Source: Nonomuraea jiangxiensis
Lineage (GTDB): Bacteria > Actinomycetota > Actinomycetes > Streptosporangiales > Streptosporangiaceae
Reading direction: 5' to 3'
Length of the DNA stretch: 64,000 nucleotides
NCBI RefSeq assembly: GCF_900099965.1
Contig: NZ_FNDJ01000018.1
Span: forward strand, 124,001-188,000
Shown here: positions 36,754 to 45,498 of the stretch, in pieces
Layout: the number at the start of each line of letters is the position of its first letter
Position numbering within the stretch: the first letter of the stretch is position 1
Translations under genes and position numbers: made by a program
Notes under the pieces: model-generated
Seen by the model: only the letters and a program-made list of their open reading frames with translations
Told to the model about the DNA's origin: nothing
Database searches by the model: none

Positions 36754-37443
36754 TTGGGCAAGCACTCCTACAAGCCCTCTCGCAAGCCCGCCCGCCGCTG
36801 GGCGGCGGTCGTCACCGGTGCGGTGCTCGTGGCCGCCGCTTCGACCACCGCCTGGGCGGCGACGATCGGCAACGACTCCCCTGTACGCACGGCAGCCGCC
36901 ATCGACTCGGCCCCGACCGCGATCGCAGCCACCCGCCAGCTCACCCCACAAACCCCCACACCGGCGCCGCAACCCGCGAAGCCACGGACAACACCGTCAC
37001 CCAAGTCCACGCACAGCACCCGTACGGCGCCGAAGGCCACGAAAACGGCCTCACCACCGAAGCCGAGCGCAGTTCCGCACCCTTCGCCGACCACCCGCCC
37101 GAAGACCGTCGAGACCTCCGAGCCCAACAAGCGCAGGAAGCACAAGAACCGCGTCCTCGCAGCCGGAGCCTGCGGCGCCTCGTACTACGGCGACCCCCAG
37201 ATGACCGCCAGCGGCGAACGCTTCAACCCCTCGGCCATGACCGCCGCCCACAAAACCCTCCCCCTGGGCAGCAGGGTCCGCGTCACGAACCCGCGCAACG
37301 GCGAGTCGGTCACCGTCCGCATCAATGATCGCGGCCCGTACGTCGGCGGCCGCTGCCTCGACCTCTCCGAAGCCGCCTTCGCCGCCATCGGGAACGTGGG
37401 CGCGGGCGTGATGCGAGTCAGGTACGAGGTCCTGTCCCACTGA
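36754..37443 (+). CDS. Secreted RlpA-like protein (double-psi beta-barrel)
   Basis: 229 residues. A basic N-terminus and hydrophobic core (RRWAAVVTGAVLVAAASTTAWA) form a signal peptide. A Pro/Thr/Lys-rich linker follows (about 40-130). The C-terminal RlpA-type barrel has ASYYGDPQMTASGERFNPSAMTAAHKTLPLGSRVRV and VRINDRGPYVGGRCLDLSEAAFAAIG, with the conserved catalytic-type Asp of NDRGP. Such domains bind or cleave peptidoglycan. The start is TTG at 36754 with GAGGA about 13 bases upstream, which is weak; the start could be revised. Confidence 0.82.
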   Translation: MGKHSYKPSRKPARRWAAVVTGAVLVAAASTTAWAATIGNDSPVRTAAAIDSAPTAIAATRQLTPQTPTPAPQPAKPRTTPSPKSTHSTRTAPKATKTASPPKPSAVPHPSPTTRPKTVETSEPNKRRKHKNRVLAAGACGASYYGDPQMTASGERFNPSAMTAAHKTLPLGSRVRVTNPRNGESVTVRINDRGPYVGGRCLDLSEAAFAAIGNVGAGVMRVRYEVLSH

Positions 37444-37582
37444 ATGCCCCAGCGCTCAGTGCGCGTCTGTCTGACGCAATGTACTCCTGCACCACCAGAC
37501 GACGAACCAACCGCCAGACGACTAAAACACCCAAATGATGACGATCAACCCCAACCCCGGAGGCCGATGACCTTCACGCCCA

Positions 37583-37621
37583 CAGGCGCACTAGCACGCA
37601 CAGGCTGCGCTAGTGCGCCTG
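37583..37621 (+). terminator. Hairpin downstream of the RlpA-like gene
   Basis: A perfect 13-bp stem (CAGGCGCACTAGC with GCTAGTGCGCCTG) around a 13-base loop, 140 bases after the stop. There is no T-tract, so it is either a weak terminator or an RNA-stabilising hairpin. Confidence 0.55.
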
Positions 37622-37910
37622 CTGTGCACCCCCAACTCACCGCCACCACCCCAAGGCCACACGGCCCCACCGCCCCCACAACACACACACCCCCACGACC
37701 CCCAGGACCTCAAAGCCTAAGAAGCCCCAAAGCCCACGAAGCCCACGAAGAGCACCAGAGCCCAGAAAGCGCATGAAGCCCATGAAGCCCATAGGCTCAG
37801 GACTCCACCGTCCACCCCAGGACCCACCACCCACCACCCACCACCCACGGCCCACGGCCCACGGCCCACGGCCCACGGCCCACGGCATCGAGGACGCTAC
37901 GAGCGCGAGG

Positions 37911-38029
37911 ATGCCGACGGCACGTAGATGCCGACGGCACGTAGATGCCGACGGCACGTAGATGCCGACGGCACGTAGATGCCGACGGCGCGTAGATGCC
38001 GACGGCGCGTAGATGCCGACGGCGCGTAG
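37911..38029. repeat. Seven 17-bp iterons with an internal palindrome
   Basis: Head-to-tail copies of atgccgacggcacgtag begin at 37911, 37928, 37945, 37962, 37979, 37996 and 38013. The first four have cacgtag and the last three gcgtag after the core. Each copy of the first type contains the inverted repeat TGCCG-a-CGGCA. The array ends in a decayed unit (atgcgcgagg) that resembles the sequence just before the first copy (gcgcgagg). Confidence 0.92.
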
Positions 38030-38506
38030 ATGCGCGAGGATGCCGAGGGCGCCGGGGCACACCAGCACAGTTGACACGCACAACCGCCAGCACAGACCAC
38101 CACCAAAAGCGCCGGACGGCTCCGCACGCTAAGCCACTGGCACCCCGGAGCCACTGCGCACGTTACGTTCACCAGCACACCCCGAGCGCCGGCACCCCAC
38201 GACCGCCTTGCCCTCCCCTCGGCGTTCGGGCACCTGGATATCGGGCAGCCCGGCATTCAGGCACCCAAGCCTTCAGGTTCCCGGGCCTTCCAGGTTCCCA
38301 AGCCTTCAGGCATCCTCACCTTCAGCACCCCGCCACCATCAAAGCGGCGAGCCCTAGCAGCCGGGCCTTGGGGCGCTTGGGCACCTCGGCACTTGACTGC
38401 TTGGCTGCTTGGGCGCCTGGACGGGTCCGTATCCCGCCCCGCCCAGGGAATCGCCGACCCCACCCCAGCGCGCGTTTCGTTGGCGGGCCGGTTCTGACCT
38501 GTGGCG

Positions 38507-39106
38507 TTATTTCACCAGGCGAATTGTCAGGGGGTAGCGGAAGGCACCCTCCGTAAGGGCCGAGATGCCCCCGACGATGGCAAGAACGACGGCTGCCACC
38601 CAGATGAACGGCAAGAGCACGACGCCGATGATCGTGAACGGCAGGAGGACCGACGCGCCCGTCACCGTGATCTGGAAGTTGAGTGCCTCCAGTGCCTGCT
38701 TGCGGATGTAGGGAGAGGTCTTGCCTCCGGTGAGGAGCAGGATCAGCGGGCCGACGATCGGGATTCCGACGAGCAGCAGGAAGTGCGCGGCGGCGGCGCC
38801 CAGGCGTTCGTTGCTCTCTGGCGCGCGTTCAGGGTGGATCGGGGTCGAGACCGCTGACGGGCCGGGCTGGGGCACGACTTGGGTGCCGTAGAGCTCCGTC
38901 ATGATGGGCATGAGATCGCCGTGGGTACGCGCCGTCATCGCGCGCTCCAGGCGATCATCGAACTCGAGCTTGTCGAAGCGGCCTTCCGCGTAGGCGGCCT
39001 TGACGTGCTCGACCACGTGCTCGCGGTCCTGGTTGGTGACGCGCAGATGAGCTGACGGCACCTGTCCCGGCCCGGGGCTTTTCGGTACCCCAGCCATAAT
39101 TGCCAT
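38507..39106 (-). CDS. DUF1707/DUF4870-type membrane protein
   Basis: 199 residues. The N-terminal SHOCT-like DUF1707 segment (LRVTNQDREHVVEHVKAAYAEGRFDKLEFDDRLERAMTARTHGDLMPIMTEL, about 21-72) is widespread in actinomycetes. The C-terminal part has three or four membrane helices of the DUF4870 kind (HFLLLVGIPIVGPLILLLTGG, IRKQALEALNFQITVTG, VVLLPFIWVAAVVLAIVGGI). Function unknown. The ATG at 39106 follows AAGGAGAGG. It is divergent from the next gene. Confidence 0.82.
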   Translation of the reverse strand: MAIMAGVPKSPGPGQVPSAHLRVTNQDREHVVEHVKAAYAEGRFDKLEFDDRLERAMTARTHGDLMPIMTELYGTQVVPQPGPSAVSTPIHPERAPESNERLGAAAAHFLLLVGIPIVGPLILLLTGGKTSPYIRKQALEALNFQITVTGASVLLPFTIIGVVLLPFIWVAAVVLAIVGGISALTEGAFRYPLTIRLVK

Positions 39107-39239
39107 GCCTCTCCTTAGAGAATTGGGCAGTCATCTCTCATACTGCGTCACCGAGGCAGCGAGCGGCATCGGGAGAATCCCCGATGTATCCCCTAGATCA
39201 TCCCCGACGCATGGCCTCCAGACGGTATAAAAAGGATTC

Positions 39240-39584
39240 ATGAGATGGCGAGACCGCTACGGCATTCGCCGGCTGCGTGGGCCCAAGATTGCCAGATTCG
39301 ACCGCGAGGCGACGGATGCCGACATCGAAGCGCTCATCGCCTTTGCCCGTTCGCGGCGTGGCGTCGAGTTCTACGTCGAGCCAGAGACATTTGCCACCGA
39401 CACGACCGCTGTTGCGGTGGCCGACGACGGCGAGTGGACCAGACGCAGGGTGGGCTCCCCTGCTGTGATCCACAAGGTCGCTCGCGATCTTGCCCTTCCG
39501 GTGTACGACGTTCAGCTCACCGGGTATCCGCAGCGTATGCGCGCGTACAACGAGCGCCGCCGCCGCGAGGAAGGCACCCAATAG
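39240..39584 (+). CDS. Conserved-looking hypothetical protein, 114 residues
   Basis: Basic soluble protein without membrane segments. It begins MRWRDRYGIRRLRGPKIARFDREATDADIEALIAFARSRRGVEFYVEPET, suggesting an alpha helix followed by a beta-rich middle, and ends in an Arg-rich tail. The ATG follows AAAAGGATTC at a good distance and codon use is normal for the window, so it looks real. I recognise no family. Confidence 0.6.
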   Translation: MRWRDRYGIRRLRGPKIARFDREATDADIEALIAFARSRRGVEFYVEPETFATDTTAVAVADDGEWTRRRVGSPAVIHKVARDLALPVYDVQLTGYPQRMRAYNERRRREEGTQ

Positions 39585-40720
39585 CCCAAATAACCAAATT
39601 CCGAATGGCCAGTACTGTCCCCCAGTCGCCAACCCCCAGGTCACCAAGCCCCCAGTGGCGAAACCCGCAAGTCCCCGAGTGGCCAAGCTCCCCAGTGACC
39701 AAGTCTCCAAAGTACGAAGCAGCCACCCTGAAGTGACTCCCCTGTCAGGCCGCAACCCCTCCAGTCCCCATGCTGTCGAGAGACCCGAGCAAACCAAGCG
39801 GCCGACAGGCCAAGCGATCCGACCTGGCCAAGCACCCGAATACGCCAAGAATCCCTACCGAACCGCCCGATGGGACGCCACCCGTCACCACCAGATGACG
39901 GGTGCTCCCGTTGAGCGGTCCTGTTCCCCTTCCTAGCCGTCGGACCTGTACGTCAAAGTGCCACCACCATCACGTGCACTGTTGGGGCTGCGGCCAGAGC
40001 CACGGCCTGGCGTGACACGCAGGTCCGCACGCTCCCCCGATAGTCAGCACACATTCCGGCAGTCCAAGATCGAGCGCTGGGTCAGCGCAGGGCTACTACT
40101 CGATCACCGACGTGCGGATGTACCGGGCCCAACCGCCGACCGCGCCAACACGGCCAACTCGACCACTGACGACGCGGACACAACCGACCACCTACTGGCC
40201 GCACGGACATGACCGACGCGACCGCCGACCGCGCCAACACGACCGACCCGACCACTGACCAGGCGGACATGATCGACCACCTACTGCCGCGCGGACACGG
40301 CGGACACGGCTACTGGCCGCACGGACACGGCCGACCCGACCACTGACGGCCGACCCGACCACTGACCGCGCGAACACGGCCGACGCAGCTGCCGAGCGTG
40401 CGAACACGGCCGACGCAGCTGCCGAGCGTGCGAACACGGCGGACCCAGCCGCCGACCGTGCCGACATGACGGCCTCAGCGGCTGGGCGGGTCGACATGAC
40501 GCCTTCGGTGCGGCGCCACAACCAGCTCGGCGCGTTCGGCACGACCCGTTCTGAATGAGAACCCGACCGGCCCAACACCCCAGCAAGACCGGCCCCCAAG
40601 CATGCCCAGCACGAGCGGCACTATCGGCACCCCAGCATGCCCGGCACGAGCAGCACGAGCAGCCCGACTGCAGGGCCTGCACGACTTGCACGACTGGCTC
40701 GGCCAGGAGGTTGTCACTTC
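39585..40720. other. Gene-free, repeat-rich stretch left of the IS element
   Basis: About 1.1 kb. First part (39600-39740): degenerate units of about 17 bases (ccccagtggccaagc theme). Later part (40080-40480): A+C-rich units of the theme gcgaacacggccgacgcagc. No credible ORF; translations are Ala/Arg/Thr/Val low complexity. Confidence 0.65.
40370..40459. repeat. Three 30-bp tandem repeats
   Basis: Units at 40370, 40400 and 40430. The first two copies (gcgaacacggccgacgcagc plus ten bases) are identical; the third differs at about five positions. They lie in a longer stretch of related but decayed units from about 40200. Confidence 0.85.
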
Positions 40721-42270
40721 AAGTGTGTAAAGATCGTTCTTGAGAGCTAGAGGCCGGTCTTTACTTGATACGTCCTGGATAGGCGATGTCGAGTTCGATG
40801 AGTGCTTCGCGCCAGCCGATGGTGCGCTGTCCCTCGATCAGGCGGGCGGTGCTGGGCGAGTTCTTGATCTTGCCGGTTTTCTCCTTGTGCACGGCGCGTT
40901 CGCGGGCGCGTTTGTCCTCGATGTTGATGATGGCCAGCCACAGCAGCTTGACCACGGCGTCGTCGCCGGGGAAGTGCCCGCGGGCCTTGGTAACCTTGCG
41001 CAGCTGGTAGTTCAGCGACTCGATGCCGTTGGTGGTGTAAAGCAGCTTGCGGACCGCCGGGGAGAAGGCGAAGAACGGCGTGAAGCGATCCCAGGCGGTC
41101 TCGAACACGCGAGCCGCCTGCGGATACCGCTGACCCCAGACGGAGGCGGTGAAGTCGGCCAGGGCGTCGAAGGCAGCCTCCGCTGTGGGCGCGGTGTAGA
41201 TCTTCTTCAGTTCTGCGGCCACCGCGGCGCGGTCGCGGCGGGGCACCGGCCGCAGCGCGTTCCTGATCATGTGCACCACGCAGGTCTGCACGGTGGTGTG
41301 CGGAAACGCGGCATGGATGGCCTCTTCGAAGCCGGCCAGTCCATCGGTGCAGGCGATGACGATGTCGCGCACGCCGCGGTTGCGCAGGTCGTTCATCACC
41401 GCGCTCCAGAACCGGGCGGATTCGCCGGCTGTCGCGCTCTCCAGCGGGGTCTTGGCCAGCCAGATGCCCAGCACGTGCTTCTCGCCCTCGGCGTCGATCC
41501 CGACGGCCAGGTAGGCGGGCTTGGCCTGCACGCTGTGGTTGTCACGCACCTTGACCACGATGGCGTCCAGGAACACCACCGGATACACCGCCTCCAAAGG
41601 TCTGCTCTGCCAGGCGCGGACCTCTTCCAGCACCGCGTCGGTGATGTTGGAGATCGCCTCATGGCTGAGTTCGGTGTCGTAGATCTGGCGCAGGTGGTGC
41701 TGGATGTCACGGACGCTCATGCCGTGCGCGTACAGGCTGATGATCATGTCGTCCAGGCCGCCGGAGATACGGCCGGCCCGCTTGGGCACCAGCACCGGCT
41801 CGAACGTGCCGGCCCGGTCCCGCGGCACGGCCAGCCGGACCGGCCCCACACCGGTCTGCACCGTCTTGCCGATCCTGCCGTTGCGGGAGTTGCCTGTGCC
41901 GTGGCCGGCCACCTCGTGCTTGCCATAGCCCAGATGCGCCGACAACTCGCCCTCCAAGGCGCGCTCCAGCACCGCCTTGACCAACTCACCGAGCATCGAA
42001 CCCTCTCCCGTCAGCCGCAGCCCGCCCGCACCGTCGCGAGAACGCTCCAGCAGGACGTCCAGCACCTGATCGCCGAGCAACTCCCGCAGCGGCACCGGCT
42101 GCTGCACCGCACCGGAAGGGGGGTTTTGCCCGCCATGATGAGCAGCCGCCCCCAGCAGCGCCGATGCGTCATCATGCTGGTCTTGCCCCACCGCGGCCAG
42201 CGCGGATCTTCCCCGTGTCGTGGACATGATCGTGTTCTCCCCCGAAATGGTGAATGATCTTTCTAGACTT
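40721..42270 (-). mobile_element. IS256-family insertion sequence
   Basis: 1.55 kb element with one transposase gene on the minus strand. Terminal inverted repeats: AAGTGTGTAAAGATCGTTC at the left (40721-40739) against AAGTCTAGAAAGATCATTC from the right end (42252-42270 read in reverse), about 15 of 19 matching. The exact outer ends may differ by a few bases, and I could not find a matching 8-9 bp target duplication. The right end abuts the remains of a tyrosine integrase. Confidence 0.8.
40761..42227 (-). CDS. IS256/Mutator-type transposase
   Basis: 488 residues. DDE transposase of the Mutator/IS256 superfamily: VVFLDAIVVKVRD (first Asp), IACTDGLAGFEEAIHAAFP (second Asp), TTNGIESLNYQLRK (Glu), with the conserved CVVHMIRNALR between. 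It has a long N-terminal DNA-binding region and looks intact, so the element may still be mobile. The ATG at 42227 has no obvious strong ribosome binding site. Confidence 0.95.
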   Translation of the reverse strand: MSTTRGRSALAAVGQDQHDDASALLGAAAHHGGQNPPSGAVQQPVPLRELLGDQVLDVLLERSRDGAGGLRLTGEGSMLGELVKAVLERALEGELSAHLGYGKHEVAGHGTGNSRNGRIGKTVQTGVGPVRLAVPRDRAGTFEPVLVPKRAGRISGGLDDMIISLYAHGMSVRDIQHHLRQIYDTELSHEAISNITDAVLEEVRAWQSRPLEAVYPVVFLDAIVVKVRDNHSVQAKPAYLAVGIDAEGEKHVLGIWLAKTPLESATAGESARFWSAVMNDLRNRGVRDIVIACTDGLAGFEEAIHAAFPHTTVQTCVVHMIRNALRPVPRRDRAAVAAELKKIYTAPTAEAAFDALADFTASVWGQRYPQAARVFETAWDRFTPFFAFSPAVRKLLYTTNGIESLNYQLRKVTKARGHFPGDDAVVKLLWLAIINIEDKRARERAVHKEKTGKIKNSPSTARLIEGQRTIGWREALIELDIAYPGRIK

Positions 42271-42501
42271 CCGTCTACGTTTGGTGATCATTTCCACACC
42301 TGGAGTGATACCCCCGTTCATCTCGGGGCTCGGGATCTGGGTGTAGACGTCCATGGTCATCGAGATCTGCGAAGTGCCGCAGGATGCGCGTGGCCACACG
42401 GCGGTGGACGTCGAGGGCGGCCAGGAGTGAGGCGCAGGTGTGCCGGGTGTCGTGGACGCGGATACGCGGGGCGCGCCGGTCCGGGTCGTGAACGTCAGGT
42501 C
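42271..42501 (-). pseudogene. Tyrosine-recombinase (integrase) C-terminal remnant
   Basis: Pieces of a phage-type integrase appear in two frames: DLTFTTRTGAP in one, then RIRVHDTRHTCASLLAALDVHRRVATRILRH (with the HxxR catalytic box) in another, then SQISMTMDVYTQIP (with the nucleophile Tyr) back in the first. Compared with intact relatives there is also a deletion between the first two pieces. The C-terminal end runs into the IS256 right end. The N-terminal half is missing, so the gene is dead; a lost integrative element is implied. Confidence 0.8.
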
Positions 42502-42787
42502 CGAGGTCTTCCATTCGTCTCGGCCATCTTGCGGATCTCCTCCTGAACGCGCTGACGTGCCTGAGTGCGGTAACGCATAGGCCGAAGCGCGGCAGCGAGG
42601 AACGTGCACGCGAAGCCGGGCTTGACACTCCGTCCCTCGCTGCCGCTACGCGGTGAGTCGACGGCGTACGAGGGGATCAGGGGCGGCAGTGTGCAGGCTG
42701 CTCAGGTGTCGGCAAATGCCTGGCCGTTATTGATTGTTGTGCTTTGGGGATCGCGTGGAGGCGGGCGGTGGATTTCTTCTGTGGGGC

Positions 42788-43954
42788 TTATCGGTAAAGG
42801 GCGGACTGGGCATTTTCTCTCAGGCTCTGCGCCACGCGTCCTGCCGCCTTGGCGAGTTCTGTCTCGATCTGTTCCATGTCTGCGGCGGACACCCTGGGCT
42901 CCGGGTATGGCAACGCCAACACGCGTTGCATGCGTAGGTACGTGGGTGGATGGGTTGAGTCGAGCCGGGTCTTCTCGACGCGGGCGAGCTCGCGGTGTCG
43001 TTCGAGTTCGGTTGGGGAGAGGGTGTCCATTTGGGACTGGAGGGCCGTCCACAGGTTCCCGGTTCCTACGGCCACCGCGCTGGATTTGAGGAAGCTGCGG
43101 GCCGCTTGAGTCCGGGTGGTCAGGGTGTCCAGGAGCGAGGCGGTGGCCGCGGAGCCGGCTATCTGGGCTTGCAGCTCGTCAGCACGGTGTTCGGCGTGCT
43201 GCGAGGAGCGGTTGAGCAGGAGTTCCAGCAGGAAGATCAGGATGCGGACGGGAACGCCCAGGATCGCGAGCGCGCACTCGGTGATGAGAGCCGACACGCC
43301 GTCACCGGGCTGCCATCCGAAGCTCGTGACCATGCGAAGTACGTGGAGCGAGTACAGGGCGCTGCCGACGACGAGGCCGTGTCTGGCGTCGCCGTTTCTG
43401 GAGTGGGCCATCTTGTGGGCCAGCAGGGAGACGCGTTCCTGCGGGGTGAGGATCAGCCAGAGCGGGTAGCCGATCTCCACCAGCCGGCTGCGCCGCCGAC
43501 CGTAGGTACGGAACGAGGCGTTGACCACGCCGCTGACGGCGATCAGGTCTGTTCGGGGCGCCCCCAACTCCACGCCGATGTGGTCGATGAGGGCGTACAG
43601 GTGGGGGGCGTCGGAGCGAGTGAGGGGTACGGCGGAGGCGGGGAAGGGGACGGGGCGAGGTCGCCGCAGCCAGGCAAGATCCAGGGCCACCAGGCCGAAC
43701 AGGATGCCGCCTATCGTCAGGCGGGTGACCAGGTAGATGCCACCGACCAGGAACGCTGGTGCGCAAAGGTGGATGACGAAAGCGAGGACGTAGCCGGTGG
43801 TTCGCGACACGCGGCCGGGTGGTCGGCTCGACTGGAGGGGAGCCGGCGGAGGGGGCAGGAAGGGTCCCGGAGGTCCGGGAGGTTCCGGAGGTCGCGGAGG
43901 TCGTGAAGGGTTCTGCGGGGTGCTCGGTATTTCGGCTGGTAGATCGGCGGACAT
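42788..43954 (-). CDS. M48-like membrane peptidase homologue lacking the catalytic Glu
   Basis: 388 residues. A Pro-rich N-terminus (about 1-48) is followed by two membrane helices (YVLAFVIHLCAPAFLVGGIYL and an adjacent one), an M48-type domain, and another helix pair near VRILIFLLELLL. The zinc motif expected to be HExxH reads HKMAH (near residue 178; codon AAG where GAG would give Glu). The third ligand region EHRADE is kept. Zinc binding may remain, but proteolysis is doubtful. ATG at 43954, weak ribosome binding site; the frame is open to 44047. Confidence 0.72.
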   Translation of the reverse strand: MSADLPAEIPSTPQNPSRPPRPPEPPGPPGPFLPPPPAPLQSSRPPGRVSRTTGYVLAFVIHLCAPAFLVGGIYLVTRLTIGGILFGLVALDLAWLRRPRPVPFPASAVPLTRSDAPHLYALIDHIGVELGAPRTDLIAVSGVVNASFRTYGRRRSRLVEIGYPLWLILTPQERVSLLAHKMAHSRNGDARHGLVVGSALYSLHVLRMVTSFGWQPGDGVSALITECALAILGVPVRILIFLLELLLNRSSQHAEHRADELQAQIAGSAATASLLDTLTTRTQAARSFLKSSAVAVGTGNLWTALQSQMDTLSPTELERHRELARVEKTRLDSTHPPTYLRMQRVLALPYPEPRVSAADMEQIETELAKAAGRVAQSLRENAQSALYR

Positions 43955-44080
43955 GGCGAACAAGGTGCCAGAACGCCACAAAATGGTCCAATTCCGCCGT
44001 TGGGGGTAGTTTTCGGTAGTCCTTGAACGTGGAAGACCGCCGGCCACCAGATTGCGGCTGAAAGCGGACGTGCGTGGCGC

Positions 44081-44764
44081 TCAGTGTTGCTGTCGGCGCA
44101 CCATCTCGGTGATCCAGGTGGGTGCGTACGGAGATGTGCAGCCTGGGGAGGTCGGGTAGTCCTTGAGCACCTCCAAGCGCTCACCGATGTCGAGTGCACG
44201 GGCGCGGTGTTCGGCGTGTTCGATCCCTATCTGGGCCAGGCAGTGGTTCATCGCCCACTGCAGGCGGTCCGGGGCGGCCTTCATTTCCGCCTCTATGACG
44301 TCGAGCAGTCCTGTGAGGTCGAGGCTTTCGGGCTGCTTCGTCACGCGTTCGGTGGTCAGTGCCCAGCTGGCGCTCGCGACCACCGGATCCGGGTCGGCGG
44401 ACCAGGCCAGGCGCAGCGATTCGGAGTGCGGGTTCTTCTTCACCACGTAGTTCACGAGCCAGTCGTGCACCTTGGGCGCGCGTGCCTCGCGCAACATGAC
44501 GTCCAACTGGTCACGCTCGAACGCCTTCGGGCGGCAGATCAGGAGCGCCAGCAGTCTCGCGGCGGTGTCGTCCGTCTCCCAGAGCCGGCACGCGAGGTCC
44601 TGCTGTGTCTTCAGCCGTTTCGCGAGCGCGCGCAGCTTGCTGAGGTTCACTCCGTGGTCGTCGCCGTGTTTCTCGTTCACCGCGCGCATCTGCGGGTCCT
44701 CGAGCGCGGCCAGCTCGGCCATCACCTCGGCCACCGTCGTCCCGGTCAGCGTCGTCTCGGCCAC
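44081..44764 (-). CDS. DNA alkylation repair protein, AlkD-like
   Basis: 227 residues, all helical HEAT-like repeats as in AlkD-type glycosylases: KHGDDHGVNLSKLRALAKRLK, QQDLACRLWETDDTAARLLALLICRPKAFERDQLDVMLREA, VHDWLVNYVVKKN, and the C-terminal AMNHCLAQIGIEHAEHRARALDIGERLEVLKDYPTSPGCTSPYAPTWI. Repairs bulky or cationic alkylated bases by excision without base flipping. GTG start with AGGAGG upstream. Confidence 0.85.
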   Translation of the reverse strand: MAETTLTGTTVAEVMAELAALEDPQMRAVNEKHGDDHGVNLSKLRALAKRLKTQQDLACRLWETDDTAARLLALLICRPKAFERDQLDVMLREARAPKVHDWLVNYVVKKNPHSESLRLAWSADPDPVVASASWALTTERVTKQPESLDLTGLLDVIEAEMKAAPDRLQWAMNHCLAQIGIEHAEHRARALDIGERLEVLKDYPTSPGCTSPYAPTWITEMVRRQQH

Positions 44765-44918
44765 TTCAGCCTCCTGTCCATCACGCGCGATTCAGCCTAT
44801 GACGGAAGCCGAGGTCCGGTCGATCGTCTCCTGTTGCACGCGCCGGTTCGGGGAGCCGGGCGATCATGAATGGTCATGCACACGGGTGGCATGGCTGGTG
44901 CAGGCCGTTCCCGATTCT

Positions 44919-45341
44919 TCAGCTGCGCTGCGGGGCGACGCACGTGATCGGGCCTGTGGCGCCTTCGGCCAGTTGCTCGCTGTACGCGCTGATCTTGTGG
45001 GTGACCATACCGAGGGACTCGGTGAGCTGTTCGAGCTGTGCGGTGACCCGGTCCCGGTGTTGCCTCAGGAGGTCCAGCAGGTGCTCCTCGTTGCCCGCAC
45101 CCCGCCGTACGAGGTCGGCGTACTGGCGGATGGCGGGCAGTGGCATGCCGGAGGCGCGCAGGTTGACGCAGAGGTGGAGCCATTCCACGTCCCTGTCGCT
45201 GTAGACGCGCCGGCCGCCTGGGCCCCGCCGTACGGGGGCGACCAGGATGCCCTCGCGCTCGTAGAAGCGCAACGCGTGGACGCTCAGGCCAGTGCGTTCG
45301 GCGACCTGCCCGATGCTCAAACCTGGGTTTGTTTCTGGCAT
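44919..45341 (-). CDS. MerR-family transcriptional regulator
   Basis: 140 residues. The N-terminal MerR winged helix (LSIGQVAERTGLSVHALRFYEREGILVAPVRRGPGGRRVYSDRDVEWLHLCVNLRASGMPL) is followed by a dimerisation coiled coil (about 85-120) and a short C-terminus. No cysteine metal site is evident apart from one Cys near the end, so an organic or redox signal is likely. It is divergent from the aldo/keto reductase gene, whose promoter carries a MerR operator. Confidence 0.92.
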   Translation of the reverse strand: MPETNPGLSIGQVAERTGLSVHALRFYEREGILVAPVRRGPGGRRVYSDRDVEWLHLCVNLRASGMPLPAIRQYADLVRRGAGNEEHLLDLLRQHRDRVTAQLEQLTESLGMVTHKISAYSEQLAEGATGPITCVAPQRS

Positions 45342-45396
45342 GAGGTCAAGACTAGGGCTTGGTCCAGGGCTCGGCTCAGGGGCTTGGCTCAGGGGC

Positions 45397-45427
45397 TTGA
45401 TCTAGAGTCGGCTCTAGCTCGTAGGCT
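45397..45427 (+). promoter_or_regulatory. MerR-type promoter of the aldo/keto reductase
   Basis: TTGATC (-35, 45397-45402) and TAGGCT (-10, 45422-45427) are separated by 19 bp, the over-long spacer typical of MerR-controlled promoters. The perfect inverted repeat CTAGAG-tcgg-CTCTAG (45402-45417) sits in this spacer. The regulator should underwind this spacer to activate transcription. Confidence 0.85.
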
Positions 45428-45498
45428 CCGACGCGCGTCGATCCCGCTCAACGTACCGCGGGGTGTACTCGGCGTTTTCGCGACATTTCGAGGAGCTG

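Larger units (their letters stand above)
37444..38506. other. Gene-free stretch with several tandem repeats
   Basis: About 1 kb without a credible gene. It holds the hairpin at 37583, runs of cccacca/cccacgg heptamers (about 37823-37886), the 17-bp array (37911-38029), and ccttcaggttccc/cagcattcaggc words near 38245-38320. Open frames (for example a Val/Ile/Pro peptide repeat on the minus strand) are translations of the 17-bp array. Confidence 0.65.

Noticed and set aside
37911..38040. CRISPR-like array
   Set aside because: Repeats are contiguous 17-mers with no spacers and no cas genes nearby.
40700..42300. 8-9 bp target-site duplication of the IS256 element
   Set aside because: Flanks at the most likely ends do not match; shifting the ends by a few bases did not give a convincing duplication.
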